DNA from: Bacteroidota bacterium
GTDB lineage: Bacteria > Bacteroidota > Bacteroidia > AKYH767-A > OLB10
DNA length: 64,000 nt
Assembly (NCBI GenBank): GCA_016714535.1
Contig: JADKDR010000006.1
Span: 248,001-312,000 of the forward strand
Direction: 5' to 3'
Shown here piece after piece: positions 8,295 to 18,350 of this stretch. The position numbers and the translations under genes are program-made. Within the stretch, counting starts at the first letter, position 1. Each line of letters begins with the position of its first letter. The notes under the pieces were generated by a model. It saw only the letters and a program-made list of their open reading frames with translations, was not told the origin of the DNA and ran no database searches.

Positions 8295-9482
8295 CTACTT
8301 AATTACACCCAGGTGCTTACCTACCTTGGTAAAGGCTGCTACCGCCTTGTCGATATGAGTTTTTTCGTGGCCTGCCGAAACTTGCACACGTATACGTGCG
8401 TTGCCTTTGGCAACCACAGGATAGAAAAATCCGATTACGTAAATCCCTTCTTCGAGCAATAATGCTGCAAATTGTTGGGCAAGGGGAGCATCGTATAACA
8501 TTACCGGTACAATAGGGTGCTCTCCGGGTTTTATATCAAAACCTGCGGCAGTAATCTGCGAACGGAAATACTTCGTATTCTCCCACAACTTATCGCGCAA
8601 GGCAGTTGATTCGCTAAGCAAATCAATTACTGCTATAGAGGCTCCTACGATAGATGGTGCCAGCGAGTTGCTGAATAAATACGGGCGCGAACGTTGTCTT
8701 AGTATTTCGACTATTTCCTTTTTGGCGGAAGTAAATCCACCCATGGCACCACCTAACGCTTTGCCTAACGTTCCGGTTATGATATCTACTCGGCTCATTA
8801 CATTCCTGTATTCGTGCGTACCTCTGCCGGTGGCACCCATAAATCCCGAAGCATGGCACTCATCAATCATTACTAGCGCTTTATATTTATCGGCCAGCTC
8901 ACAAATTTTATCTAACTGCGCTATAGTCCCATCCATGCTAAAAACCCCATCGGTTACAATCATGCGGTGGCGCTTATCTTGCGTTTCTTTCAGCTTTGCT
9001 TCAAGCTCATTCATATCATTATGCTTATATCGGTGTCTGTCTGCTTTGCATAAGCGGACTCCATCAATAATGGAAGCATGATTAAGTTCGTCACTGATGA
9101 TGGCATCCTGTTCATTAAGTAACGGTTCAAACACTCCGCCATTGGCATCAAATGCTGCTGCATACAAAATGGTATCTTCTGTTCCCAAAAAATCAGAGAT
9201 TTTTTGCTCTAGTGTCTTATGCAAATCTTGCGTACCACAAATAAAGCGCACGCTCGACATGCCATATCCATGAGAGTCGATAGTCTTATGCGCTGCGGCT
9301 ATTACCGCAGGGTGCGAAGAAAGCCCCAGGTAGTTATTGGCGCAAAAATTAATTACCTCTTTGCCATTAGTTAATATATCTGCAGCCTGCGGGCTGCTGA
9401 TAATTCGCTCAGTTTTATACAATCCTGCCGCTTTTATTTCCTCTAGTTCATTTGCCAGTGTAGGCTGAAGTGTTTGATACAT
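8295..9482 (-). CDS. kbl: glycine C-acetyltransferase (2-amino-3-ketobutyrate CoA ligase)
   Basis: 395 residues, full length for Kbl, a PLP-dependent alpha-oxoamine synthase. It cleaves 2-amino-3-ketobutyrate with CoA to glycine and acetyl-CoA, the second step of threonine degradation. Visible motifs are INFCANNYLGLSSHP, DELNHASIIDG, MIDECHASGFMG with the cofactor-binding aspartate, and the PLP-lysine motif DIITGTLGKALGG (Lys about 241). The related enzymes BioF and serine palmitoyltransferase share the fold, but the overall sequence reads as Kbl. No threonine dehydrogenase gene lies nearby. Confidence 0.93.
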   Translation of the reverse strand: MYQTLQPTLANELEEIKAAGLYKTERIISSPQAADILTNGKEVINFCANNYLGLSSHPAVIAAAHKTIDSHGYGMSSVRFICGTQDLHKTLEQKISDFLGTEDTILYAAAFDANGGVFEPLLNEQDAIISDELNHASIIDGVRLCKADRHRYKHNDMNELEAKLKETQDKRHRMIVTDGVFSMDGTIAQLDKICELADKYKALVMIDECHASGFMGATGRGTHEYRNVMSRVDIITGTLGKALGGAMGGFTSAKKEIVEILRQRSRPYLFSNSLAPSIVGASIAVIDLLSESTALRDKLWENTKYFRSQITAAGFDIKPGEHPIVPVMLYDAPLAQQFAALLLEEGIYVIGFFYPVVAKGNARIRVQVSAGHEKTHIDKAVAAFTKVGKHLGVIK

Positions 9483-9578
9483 AATTTAATTATTTGGATG
9501 GGTGGTAAATATATTAATTCATTCTGTGCACTACTTCAATTTTTTTTAAGAAAGAAGCTCAGTAAAAAACACTTACCG

Positions 9579-9612
9579 AAAAATAAAAAGCCCGTCTTTG
9601 CAGACGAGCTTT
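9579..9612 (-). terminator. intrinsic terminator of the gene at 9676
   Basis: On the minus strand, AAAGC and CGTCT arms around a single C.A mismatch form a stem with a TTGC-type loop (9587-9612), followed by a T-rich tail. It lies 64 bp downstream of the stop of the small TonB-like gene. Confidence 0.75.
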
Positions 9613-9675
9613 AATTGAACAAAAAAATTTATTCAAACCACCTTATCTTGTGTGCTCTGGGAGCCGCATCATCCT

Positions 9676-10029
9676 TTACTGAACAGACTCAAACCTGAAT
9701 TCGTAACAGAATAACTTATCCTGCAGGTCTTCGGGGTTATACAGCTTTTCTCTTTCTAACTGTTTTTTCACATAATCAAAGAAGAACGTATCGCTACTGT
9801 TATAATCCTGTATTTTAATTTTACCTTCCTTATCTACAAAAAATGCTACGCGTACCACCGCATTCTTATGCCACTCTTTCATTTCTTGAGGGTATTGCAC
9901 GTTTTTGCTTATAAGCGATTCAAGATTTTTTTGCCCTTGTGTTTTAGGCGCTCCTGCATATACAGTTACTGTTAACAATAAGGATACAGCAAGGCAAAGC
10001 GCGGCCATTGATTTACTAGTTGGTTTCAT
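9676..10029 (-). CDS. small secreted TonB C-terminal-like protein
   Basis: 117 residues. Residues 1-25 are a signal peptide (LAVSLLLTVTVYAGA). The rest has the pattern of a TonB C-terminal fold: YPQEMKEWHKNAVVRVAFFV, then DKEGKIKIQDYNSSD, an amphipathic helix and a closing strand. There is no transmembrane anchor and no proline-rich spacer, so it is unlikely to be a true energy transducer for TonB-dependent receptors. It may be a periplasmic binding module derived from TonB. It stands alone, with a terminator on each side. Confidence 0.7.
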   Translation of the reverse strand: MKPTSKSMAALCLAVSLLLTVTVYAGAPKTQGQKNLESLISKNVQYPQEMKEWHKNAVVRVAFFVDKEGKIKIQDYNSSDTFFFDYVKKQLEREKLYNPEDLQDKLFCYEFRFESVQ

Positions 10030-10255
10030 CTTAAAGAAGTTTTATTTGGTTTATTGAATGAGAAGATCGATTTTTTGAACAGGCCTCAATGAACTTATCG
10101 AATCTAGTGCAAAGCGTGCATCTTCAAAATCGAATCGTATTATTGATTGTGATTACAGAAGTAAGATGACTACATCAATCGAATTGTTACAGCTATAAAG
10201 TAATAATAATTGTTAAAGTATGTTAAGACTTATATTTACTGCAACCTTAATGACT

Positions 10256-10290
10256 ACAAAAAAAAGGCCCCCGAAGAAAAGTCGGGGGTG
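10256..10290 (-). terminator. intrinsic terminator of the large gene at 10341
   Basis: CCCCCGA (10268-10274) pairs with TCGGGGG (10282-10288). On the minus strand the stem is followed by a run of about ten T. It lies about 50 bp beyond the stop codon. Confidence 0.88.
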
Positions 10291-10340
10291 CTGTCGAAAA
10301 GCTATTCTAACCTATCTAAAAAATTTACTAAACTCATACC

Positions 10341-13300
10341 CTAATACACATTTAACTTAGCCCTATACTCCATACCGTTGATGGTGTATGAAACAAAATA
10401 CATACCGACCGACCATCCCTCAACATTTGTCGAAACGATGTTTTGACCTTGAGAACAAGCTTGCACATGGCTGTACTTTTGCTTACCCAAGGCATCCACT
10501 ATGTTTATCGAAATTTTGCTTTCAGTTTCACAACTGAAAGAAATATTTAATATGCCGTGCACCGGATTTGGATATATAGTGATAGGTGAATTATGTTCAG
10601 TTTCTTCGCTTACCTGTGCAGCATATTTGCCACCTGCACTTTTTGTAGTGGCTGAAATTGCATTGCTATAATCGGAAAACTGCCCGTTACATATATAGCG
10701 AATTTCAAATGTATAGGTAGTATTCTGGGTAAGGCTATTGACTAGATTGCTACCCGGATTAGGGCTACCTTTTATTCTCTTGAATTTATAAGGAACAGTT
10801 CCCTCTTCACGATATCGAATTATTACCGAATCTACATTTATAGAATTACTCCACGTAAGACCCAGCGATGTAGTTGTTTGTGTACTATTGGCCAAATTGA
10901 TTGGCGTAGCGCAATTTGCAGCATTGCTCAATGTTTTAAAATAACTTGTAAACCCGAAAGGGCTCCAATATCCATTGCAAATACTGCGCACTTCCCATTC
11001 GTAGTTCGTATTACTTATTAGCTGATTTACCTGTGCAAAATTCAAGTTGCTTCCTGGAAAAATCAACGTGTTGTAATTGGAATTACCAATTACACGATAG
11101 CGAACAACAAAAAAATCAGCAACTGTGTTAAACCAATTCAGTCTTGCTGAATTGATGGTTATCTGACTTTCACTTAAAGAGACAGGTGTTGCACGACATG
11201 TATGATTGCCGGGCAGTGTAGTAAAGAATCCTTTGCTACTATAATATTGCTTCGCACCACAACGTGAGATTACACTATAACGATATAGGGTATTGGGACT
11301 TAATCCCGTTAGCTTGATATCGTGATCGTTGCCCGATGCCCATTTGTATAGCAAGCTGCTTGTTTTGTCGGCATAATATAATACAACAAACGTATCCGCA
11401 TTTATACAAGCATTGAAATTAATTACTGCACTGGCATTAGTTATATCGTAAGCATTTATGAGATCAACGGCAACGCATGAACACGGTAACAAGGATGTTA
11501 TGTTTATAGAGCCGGGCAACGAAGTACAACCGGGTCCGGTTGCAGAAACCGTGTAAATACCGGTAGCATTAACGGTAACCCTATTAGTAGTGTTACCATT
11601 ATTCCATAAAAATCCGGAGGCAAGGGGTTGCTGTGCTTTCAGCACTATTTGTCCATTCTCGACTGCGGTGGTAATTACCGGAGTAGCAGGAGGTGTGGTT
11701 GATGCAATGGTTATAGTTGCCGTACCTATGCTACCGTTTTGAGTAACTGTTACTATATAAGTTCCCGGAGTAGATACATTAATAGAAGAGGTAGTAGCAC
11801 CATTAGACCAGATAAACGACTGCCCTGCACTTGCGGTTAAGGTTGTGTTTGTGCCTGGACATAATGCAGTTCCTAATGAAGAAGCGATAGTTACATTAAC
11901 TTGCGCTCCACAACTTGTAATGATGTTATCAAGCCCAAGATTGCTATTGGTAGTCAAAACAAACTTATCTATTTCGAAGGCGTTGCTGTATGGAGAAATC
12001 TTAAAAGTGTGGCTACCAACTGCAAGGTTGCTGTACTGTATTGCAGCCAACGAAGCCGAGTCTATGCGATACCAGCGAAAATCGGTAGAAGTAATACAGG
12101 CAATGTTTCGCGACTGCCCATTATCTATCTTAAATGATGCACCAGCGGGTAGTCCATTTTTGCTGCGAGCACGTACCCATAGGTAATAGGTCTTTGCAGT
12201 ACTACGTACTGCAAAATCATACTCCAGTGCAGATGGCACCGTTACCGAATTGCTGTAAGTGATGGTAGTATATGTATTGCGGAAATCTCCGGCTTGCATG
12301 TTTGATACGAATGTGGTTTTTAAATTGGCATTAGCCGGTGCGTTGTCAAATAATTCGGCCTCGATATTAAAATCGGTTGTCCAACGTGACGGATGTTTAT
12401 ACTCATGCCATCCATCTATTTGATAGAAGATAGGCGCACTGGTATTGGTGTTATCGTAAAAATAGGTGCTGCCTTGCCTGCGAATGGTTAATGTAATTTG
12501 TTGGCCATCTAAATTAATTGTTACAGGGCCTTCAGGCTCAACGCTGCCCATCATGTTACTATTGTTTTCAATAGCTCCCGAAATAAGATATTGATTTTGT
12601 GAATTGTGCTTGCGCGCAACAATAACCTTACGTGCATCGCCTGTTTTAAATCGGTAGCCGGGCAATGTGTTTGTAATTTTGTTGGTTTCATCGCCAGGCA
12701 TTAAATAACTGTTTTTGAAAAGGCTTTCGAAACGGCTTGTTACCGCTTGCGCGTAAGGAGGTATTACTTCCTGCCATATATAGTTATTAGGATGTGCCGG
12801 AACTACTGAGGGTGGGTTGTACGAAGTTTGCAGATTAAAGAAAGCGGTATAAAAATATTCTGCACCCGTTACCGAAAGTATTTTCATTAAACCTAACCAT
12901 TGCCCGGGACGAATATTTTGTGTTTCATCTTCTTCCCATCCTGCTGCAACAAATGGAGAATATAAATTATCGCCTTCGGCTAATTCGTTTATGCGACAAT
13001 CAAATATCCATTGCAAGCCATGCCATGCACCGGGAACATCCCAGTAGTAACTTGGAAAGCGCGGATAAAAATCAGGAGTTGGAAATTTTTGCCCATTGCG
13101 TGTACTCTGAATATTACGCATTTCAGAATATTTAGCACGATAGTTATTATACCCATCAACTGCATAGTGGCTAAAGAAGATGTTATTCTGCGTAAGCAAA
13201 TTGTTGAACTGCGACTTATAAATATTGGTAATTCGATAAGCACGATCACCATAATACTCAAACCAATCAATAATACCCGAACTGTTTTTATCGGCAACCA

Positions 13301-14780
13301 CAGCAGGATCTTGTTGCATAAGGCCAGCAGTATAGTAAGGTAATATCTCACCATTCTCGTTTAAATAATTTAATGGGCGTGTCAGTTTATTAAGTAGTTG
13401 CTCGATATAAAATTTTTGTGATAATCCGTCATACGCAACACTGTCTAATGGCGAAGCTGGGCTCCAATATTTGAATGTACCTACACCACCATTTGGGTTT
13501 AGGTATTGGCCATTGCTGTTACGCAAATAGTGTGTGTTTGGTTTGTTCTGACTATTGCCATAAGGCCCTCCCGATGTAAAGCCGGCAAGATCGGGACGCA
13601 ACTGTGGCCAAAATGATATAGCGGCTGCCTTTAGTTGTGGATTCTGATTAGCAAGGTTTACCCATGCTCCGGGAAAAGAATTTAAGTTGTTATAATCACC
13701 ATAGTACCCGGTATTTTCAGACACGATCAATGCATAGTTAAATACTTCGGCTAATTCTTTTTGAATAACCAAGCTATTAGCAACAGCATCAGCATAAGTG
13801 ATATTTGTTTGCCAGCGCCCCGAAACAAATTCAGGATTCATCCATTGAAAATTTTCGCGCATGGTATGACCACGCTTAAAACGTGGTGTTGGAAATCCTT
13901 TTAGTTGATCAATAAAATTTACATTAACATTAGGATGTCCAGGAGCAAATTCTTGAACATCAATTCCGGCAGACACAGCGGGTGCTGTTGGTATGCCTTG
14001 TGTATAGTTATTATTAAAACTGTACGGAAGACCCTGTTGCCCTTCCAGATAGTGTTTGTAAATGAATGCAGGAGTGATGTTCTTGTTGTAAAAAGCAATC
14101 TCATCAAAAAAGCCATAGAAGCGATATATGCCAGATGGAACGAGATTTAATGACATTGCCGCATTGGTATTAGCTATGGTTCCGCCCGAAATAGTTTTTG
14201 AAAATCCATTCGCTAATAATCCATCAACAAATAATTCTTTAGTACCTGCCGCAGCATTAAATTTAAAAACCAGGTGATGCCAGTTACCATCTGCATAATA
14301 TCCAAATGATTTGCGACTAACACCATTTAAAAGTATATCGAAATTATCGCTTACAACACCGCCACCAAACTTGGTGTGCTTGGTACGGAAATTAATCATC
14401 TGACTGCTAAACCCTATGGATATAGCATTATCATTGCGGGTAAACAATTGTGCATCGCTGAACTTGCTACCGGGTTTAAAATAAAACTCAATAGCAATTA
14501 CACTATCTGCCACCAGGTTGGCAGCCTGTATGAGCGTGCTGCTGGTGGTAAGTTCTATAGCGCCTCCTACCTTTCCCAAAGCCACACTATACTGGCCGGC
14601 CTGTAAATTCAAGTTACCAGTGCCCATCGAATCTAAATTCGCATTAGACTGATTAAATGCATAATACGATGAAGGAATGAAAACGCTTTGAGATTTTAAG
14701 CGACTTTGACTTGCTAGAAAGCACACCATAAAAACGTATAAAAAAATAACACGCTTCGAAAAGTTACATAAATACATCAT
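10341..14780 (-). CDS. giant multidomain T9SS-secreted protein (LamG, TIM-barrel-like, Ig/FN3)
   Basis: 1479 residues. After a signal peptide (about 1-30) comes a LamG/concanavalin-A-like module (about 35-250), a long central region (about 260-780) rich in Trp, Tyr and Asp that reads like a glycoside-hydrolase TIM barrel though I cannot place its family, and a carbohydrate-binding-like beta-sandwich (about 790-930). PKD/Ig-like repeats (LCPGTNTTLTASAGQSFIWS) and three fibronectin type III modules follow. The last 75 residues are a type A T9SS sorting domain (ITIYPNPVHGILNISFSCE ... GMYFVSYTINGMEYRAKLNVY). Probably a cell-surface or released polysaccharide-acting enzyme. It lies about 3.6 kb from the GH3 gene but is separated from it by mutS and a methyltransferase gene. 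Confidence 0.8.
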   Translation of the reverse strand: MMYLCNFSKRVIFLYVFMVCFLASQSRLKSQSVFIPSSYYAFNQSNANLDSMGTGNLNLQAGQYSVALGKVGGAIELTTSSTLIQAANLVADSVIAIEFYFKPGSKFSDAQLFTRNDNAISIGFSSQMINFRTKHTKFGGGVVSDNFDILLNGVSRKSFGYYADGNWHHLVFKFNAAAGTKELFVDGLLANGFSKTISGGTIANTNAAMSLNLVPSGIYRFYGFFDEIAFYNKNITPAFIYKHYLEGQQGLPYSFNNNYTQGIPTAPAVSAGIDVQEFAPGHPNVNVNFIDQLKGFPTPRFKRGHTMRENFQWMNPEFVSGRWQTNITYADAVANSLVIQKELAEVFNYALIVSENTGYYGDYNNLNSFPGAWVNLANQNPQLKAAAISFWPQLRPDLAGFTSGGPYGNSQNKPNTHYLRNSNGQYLNPNGGVGTFKYWSPASPLDSVAYDGLSQKFYIEQLLNKLTRPLNYLNENGEILPYYTAGLMQQDPAVVADKNSSGIIDWFEYYGDRAYRITNIYKSQFNNLLTQNNIFFSHYAVDGYNNYRAKYSEMRNIQSTRNGQKFPTPDFYPRFPSYYWDVPGAWHGLQWIFDCRINELAEGDNLYSPFVAAGWEEDETQNIRPGQWLGLMKILSVTGAEYFYTAFFNLQTSYNPPSVVPAHPNNYIWQEVIPPYAQAVTSRFESLFKNSYLMPGDETNKITNTLPGYRFKTGDARKVIVARKHNSQNQYLISGAIENNSNMMGSVEPEGPVTINLDGQQITLTIRRQGSTYFYDNTNTSAPIFYQIDGWHEYKHPSRWTTDFNIEAELFDNAPANANLKTTFVSNMQAGDFRNTYTTITYSNSVTVPSALEYDFAVRSTAKTYYLWVRARSKNGLPAGASFKIDNGQSRNIACITSTDFRWYRIDSASLAAIQYSNLAVGSHTFKISPYSNAFEIDKFVLTTNSNLGLDNIITSCGAQVNVTIASSLGTALCPGTNTTLTASAGQSFIWSNGATTSSINVSTPGTYIVTVTQNGSIGTATITIASTTPPATPVITTAVENGQIVLKAQQPLASGFLWNNGNTTNRVTVNATGIYTVSATGPGCTSLPGSINITSLLPCSCVAVDLINAYDITNASAVINFNACINADTFVVLYYADKTSSLLYKWASGNDHDIKLTGLSPNTLYRYSVISRCGAKQYYSSKGFFTTLPGNHTCRATPVSLSESQITINSARLNWFNTVADFFVVRYRVIGNSNYNTLIFPGSNLNFAQVNQLISNTNYEWEVRSICNGYWSPFGFTSYFKTLSNAANCATPINLANSTQTTTSLGLTWSNSINVDSVIIRYREEGTVPYKFKRIKGSPNPGSNLVNSLTQNTTYTFEIRYICNGQFSDYSNAISATTKSAGGKYAAQVSEETEHNSPITIYPNPVHGILNISFSCETESKISINIVDALGKQKYSHVQACSQGQNIVSTNVEGWSVGMYFVSYTINGMEYRAKLNVY

Positions 14781-15100
14781 TAAGTTAAAAAGTTTTAAGT
14801 TCCTTATAAAAAGTAACCCAGTTAATTCAAAAGTTTTATGACAAAAACACAGTGCTAAATCAAAAATTGCAAAGTGTCAAATAATTCCTTTTAAAAGTGA
14901 AAGCGAACAGATGGTCATCTTTCAACGGTTGCAAATCTGCTGATAAAAAAAGTACGCATTGTTCCATTCGCCAAATTTATTTAGAAAAACGTCAGAAAAG
15001 TTTGGTCACCTCTTGGCAAACTGCACGGTGCAGCGGCATCATAACCGCTTTATAGCTATTTGTAAAATGAAAACAATACCTTAACTATTTCTACTTAAAC

Positions 15101-15132
15101 AAAAAAAAATGCACTAGAAGCAACCAATGCAT
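15101..15132 (-). terminator. intrinsic terminator of mutS
   Basis: Read on the minus strand, 15124-15132 and 15109-15117 form a 9-bp stem with two G.U pairs around a 6-nt loop, followed by nine T. It starts about 25 bp beyond the mutS stop. The rest of the 376-bp gap (14781-15156) holds no gene that I can see. Confidence 0.75.
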
Positions 15133-15156
15133 ACTTATTAAAAACACGAAAGGCTG

Positions 15157-17757
15157 TTACCTACCCAACAATTTCTTTATCTCGTTTAATTTTAAAAGTG
15201 CTTCAACAGGAGTAAGAGTATTGATATCGGTTTTTATTATCTCCTCTCTTATTTGCTCAAGCACCGGATCGTCTAATTGAAAAAAGCTTAGCTGAAGTGC
15301 TTCTTGCTTTTCTTTGGTAGTAATTTGTTTTACCAGATGATTTCCGCTGTGCGCTTTTTCCAATTGCTTCAGCAATTGGTCGGCACGCTGTAATACTTTC
15401 ACCGGCATGCCTGCAAGCTTTGCAACATGTATTCCAAAGCTATGTTCAATCCCCCCCGGTATCAGTTTTCTTAAAAACAAAATTTTATTGCCTGACTCTT
15501 TTATACTTACATTAAAATTTTTGATTCGAGCAAAGGTATTGGTCATTTCATTTAGTTCGTGATAGTGGGTTGCAAAAAGTGTTTTAGCTTTTGCTGTAGG
15601 ATGATCATGAATAAACTCGGCAATAGCCCAAGCAATACTGATGCCATCGTATGTAGCCGTACCACGTCCAATTTCATCAAGTAGTACCAGGCTGCGGTTG
15701 CTCAGGTTATTGAGGATACTTGCCGTTTCGTTCATCTCTACCATAAAGGTGCTTTCGCCTGCCGAAATATTATCACTGGCACCTACGCGTGTAAAAATTT
15801 TATCAATCACACCAATGCTTGCACTACGTGCAGGCACAAAACTGCCCGTTTGCGCCATCAGCACGATTAATGCGGTTTGCCTTAGCAAGGCACTCTTACC
15901 GGCCATGTTCGGGCCGGTTATCATGATTAGTTGCTGTTGTGTATTATCCAGGTAGATATCATTTGATACATATGGTTCGCCCAGCGGCATCTGTTGTTCG
16001 AGTACCGGGTGGCGCCCATCGCGTATATCGAGCGTATGCGAATCGTCAACCACCGGGCGTATATAGTGATGGTTAACAGCAGCGGTAGCAAAACCATATA
16101 AGCAATCGATACGCGCAACTTGCGCTGCTGCGGTCTGAATGCTTTGCACATACACAATTACCTGATCAACCAGCAGACTAAATATTTTTTCTTCCAGCGC
16201 TAGAATTTTTTCTTCCGCGCCCAAAATTTTTTCTTCGTATTCCTTTAGCTCCGGAGTTATGTAACGTTCGGCATTAGTAAGCGTTTGCTTGCGTAACCAT
16301 GAGTCCGGTACTTTATCCTTGTGCACATTAGTTACTTCTATATAATACCCAAACACATTATTAAAAGCCACTTTGAGCGAAGTAATGCCGGTTGCAGCAC
16401 TTTCACGTTTTTGTATTTCGAGCAAGTACTCCTTCCCTGTTGTGCTTATGTGGCGCAGGTCATCAAGTTCAGTATTGACACTTGCACGGATAGCACCGCC
16501 CTTTGTTATAAGTGCAGGGGGATCATCGTTTATAGTAGCCGCTATTGATTTTATAACCTCATCGCAAGCAGGCATATTTTGAGCCAGTTGTTGCAACGCT
16601 TCATTATCTGCTTGCAGGCAAAAGTGTTTCAATGGCAGTGTAGCTTCCAGGGAGCGTTTTAATTGCATCATTTCGCGAGGCGAAATTTTTCGCAATGCCG
16701 CTTTCGATATCAACCGCTCAAGGTCGCCCACCTGCTTAAGTTGCGTGGCTATCACATTTGACTCTTCAAACCGGTTTACAAAATAGCTAACCGCATCCTG
16801 ACGTTGCTGTATAGACTGTATATCTTTTAATGGGAGGAGCAACCATCTGCGCAATAAACGCGCACCCATTGGGGTGAGCGTCTTATCAATCACATCTATC
16901 AAACTCCTTCCACGTTCGAAGGGAGTGCTTACCAATTCCAAATTTCGTATGCTGAATTTATCGAGCCATACAAATTGCGACTCTTCGATTCGCGATATAG
17001 AGGTAATGTGGCCAAGGGTACGCTGTTGGGTTTCGTTTAAATAATAGAGTGCGGCACCTGCAGCAATAATAGCAAGCGGCATATCATCTATACCAAAGCC
17101 TTTGAGTGAGGCACTTTGAAATTGTTTAGTTAATAGCTCATGGCAATAGGTTGATTGAAAAACCCACTCATCTACCTGATAGGTAAAATATTTTTTCCCA
17201 AACTGATCGAGCAATTCTTTTTGTGTACGCTTTTGGAAAATAATTTCTCCCGGACTAAAGTTCTGAATTAGCTTATCAACGGTTTCCCAGGTGCCTTCAC
17301 CTGCCAGAAACTCACCTGTACTTGCATCTACAAATGCGATTCCGAAACGGCCGTTATCATGATGTATGGCACATAAGAAATTATTACTGCGGTGATCCAA
17401 TATCTTATCGTTAATAGCAACCCCCGGTGTTACCAATTCGGTAACGCCACGTTTCACAATGGTCTTTGTTAATTTGGGATCTTCGAGTTGGTCGCAGATA
17501 GCTACACGCATGCCTGCACGCACCAGCTTTGGCAAATAGGTATCTAGTGCATGATATGGGAAACCGGCAAGTTCCATTTCGCTGGCAGCACCATTGCTTC
17601 GTTTGGTTAGTACAATGCCAAGCACTTTGCTACAGCGCACGGCATCATCATTAAATGTTTCGTAAAAATCGCCTACACGAAATAGCAACAACGCATCCGG
17701 GTATTTCGCCTTAATGCTGTTGTATTGTTTCATTAATGGAGTTTCCTTCGTTGACAT
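15157..17757 (-). CDS. mutS: DNA mismatch repair protein MutS
   Basis: 866 residues, full length for MutS, the ATPase that recognises mismatches and small loops and recruits MutL. Motifs seen: the mismatch-intercalating Phe-x-Glu in RVGDFYETF (Phe31, Glu33), connector, lever and clamp regions, Walker A TGPNMAGKSALLRQ (about 610-623), Walker B LVLLDEIGRGTATYDG, the ABC-type ATHYHEL, and a C-terminal helix-turn-helix. All key residues look present. It is transcribed divergently from the TrmH-family gene, with starts 63 bp apart and a -7 box between them. Confidence 0.97.
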   Translation of the reverse strand: MSTKETPLMKQYNSIKAKYPDALLLFRVGDFYETFNDDAVRCSKVLGIVLTKRSNGAASEMELAGFPYHALDTYLPKLVRAGMRVAICDQLEDPKLTKTIVKRGVTELVTPGVAINDKILDHRSNNFLCAIHHDNGRFGIAFVDASTGEFLAGEGTWETVDKLIQNFSPGEIIFQKRTQKELLDQFGKKYFTYQVDEWVFQSTYCHELLTKQFQSASLKGFGIDDMPLAIIAAGAALYYLNETQQRTLGHITSISRIEESQFVWLDKFSIRNLELVSTPFERGRSLIDVIDKTLTPMGARLLRRWLLLPLKDIQSIQQRQDAVSYFVNRFEESNVIATQLKQVGDLERLISKAALRKISPREMMQLKRSLEATLPLKHFCLQADNEALQQLAQNMPACDEVIKSIAATINDDPPALITKGGAIRASVNTELDDLRHISTTGKEYLLEIQKRESAATGITSLKVAFNNVFGYYIEVTNVHKDKVPDSWLRKQTLTNAERYITPELKEYEEKILGAEEKILALEEKIFSLLVDQVIVYVQSIQTAAAQVARIDCLYGFATAAVNHHYIRPVVDDSHTLDIRDGRHPVLEQQMPLGEPYVSNDIYLDNTQQQLIMITGPNMAGKSALLRQTALIVLMAQTGSFVPARSASIGVIDKIFTRVGASDNISAGESTFMVEMNETASILNNLSNRSLVLLDEIGRGTATYDGISIAWAIAEFIHDHPTAKAKTLFATHYHELNEMTNTFARIKNFNVSIKESGNKILFLRKLIPGGIEHSFGIHVAKLAGMPVKVLQRADQLLKQLEKAHSGNHLVKQITTKEKQEALQLSFFQLDDPVLEQIREEIIKTDINTLTPVEALLKLNEIKKLLGR

Positions 17758-17800
17758 TTAATTGAATATGGTGCTAAGTTTTCTAAAGTTTATCTTCGCG

Positions 17801-17808
17801 CAAATGTA
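17801..17808 (-). promoter_or_regulatory. -7 box for mutS
   Basis: Minus-strand TACATTTG, a full TAnnTTTG match, about 43 bp upstream of the mutS ATG. A near match on the plus strand (TATCTTCG, 17791-17798) could serve the divergent TrmH-family gene, which would make the two promoters overlap. Confidence 0.5.
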
Positions 17809-17820
17809 ATTTTTTGCTTG

Positions 17821-18342
17821 GTGGAAAAAATAAAAAACGAAGATTTAGGAAGGCTATCAGTAGCAGCATTTAAACAGGCTGCAAAATTGCCAATTATTAT
17901 CGTACTTGATAATGTGCGCAGTGCCCTCAATGTGGGCAACATCTTTCGCACTTGCGATGCCTTTCGTGTTGAAAAAATATTGCTTTGTGGAATAACGGCT
18001 GTTCCTCCCAATAAGGACATTTACAAATCGGCACTTGGGGCCACCGAAACGGTTGCCTGGGAATATTTTGAAAACACAATGGATGCTATTGAACATCTTA
18101 AAGAAAACAACTATGTATGTGTTGCTGTAGAGCAGGTGCAAAACAGCATACGGTTAAATAAGCTTAACTGGAATGGTGAAAAAACCGCCTTAATATTTGG
18201 ACATGAGGTTGATGGTGTTTCACAAGCGGTGGTAGATCAGAGTGATTATAGCCTGGAAATTCCCCAAGTTGGCACCAAACATTCATTGAATATTTCTGTT
18301 TGTCATGGCGTAGTGATGTGGAAGTTTTTTGAATCGATATGA
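17821..18342 (+). CDS. TrmH/SpoU-family RNA 2'-O-methyltransferase
   Basis: About 173 residues of the SPOUT class. The three SpoU motifs are clear: motif 1 LDNVRSALNVGNIFRTCDAF, motif 2 ALIFGHEVDGVSQ and motif 3 EIPQVGTKHSLNISVCHG, which build the trefoil-knot AdoMet site. Members methylate ribose 2'-OH in tRNA or rRNA; the substrate cannot be told from sequence. It lacks the extra N-terminal substrate-binding domain of RlmB-type proteins, which argues for a compact tRNA-type enzyme. The reading frame opens with TTG-GTG; I chose the GTG at 17821. It is convergent with the GH3 gene, 8 bp apart. Confidence 0.88.
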   Translation: MEKIKNEDLGRLSVAAFKQAAKLPIIIVLDNVRSALNVGNIFRTCDAFRVEKILLCGITAVPPNKDIYKSALGATETVAWEYFENTMDAIEHLKENNYVCVAVEQVQNSIRLNKLNWNGEKTALIFGHEVDGVSQAVVDQSDYSLEIPQVGTKHSLNISVCHGVVMWKFFESI

Positions 18343-18350
18343 TTTAAAAA

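Noticed and set aside
8668..9081. 137-residue plus-strand frame inside kbl
   Set aside because: Antisense shadow of a well-conserved enzyme gene.
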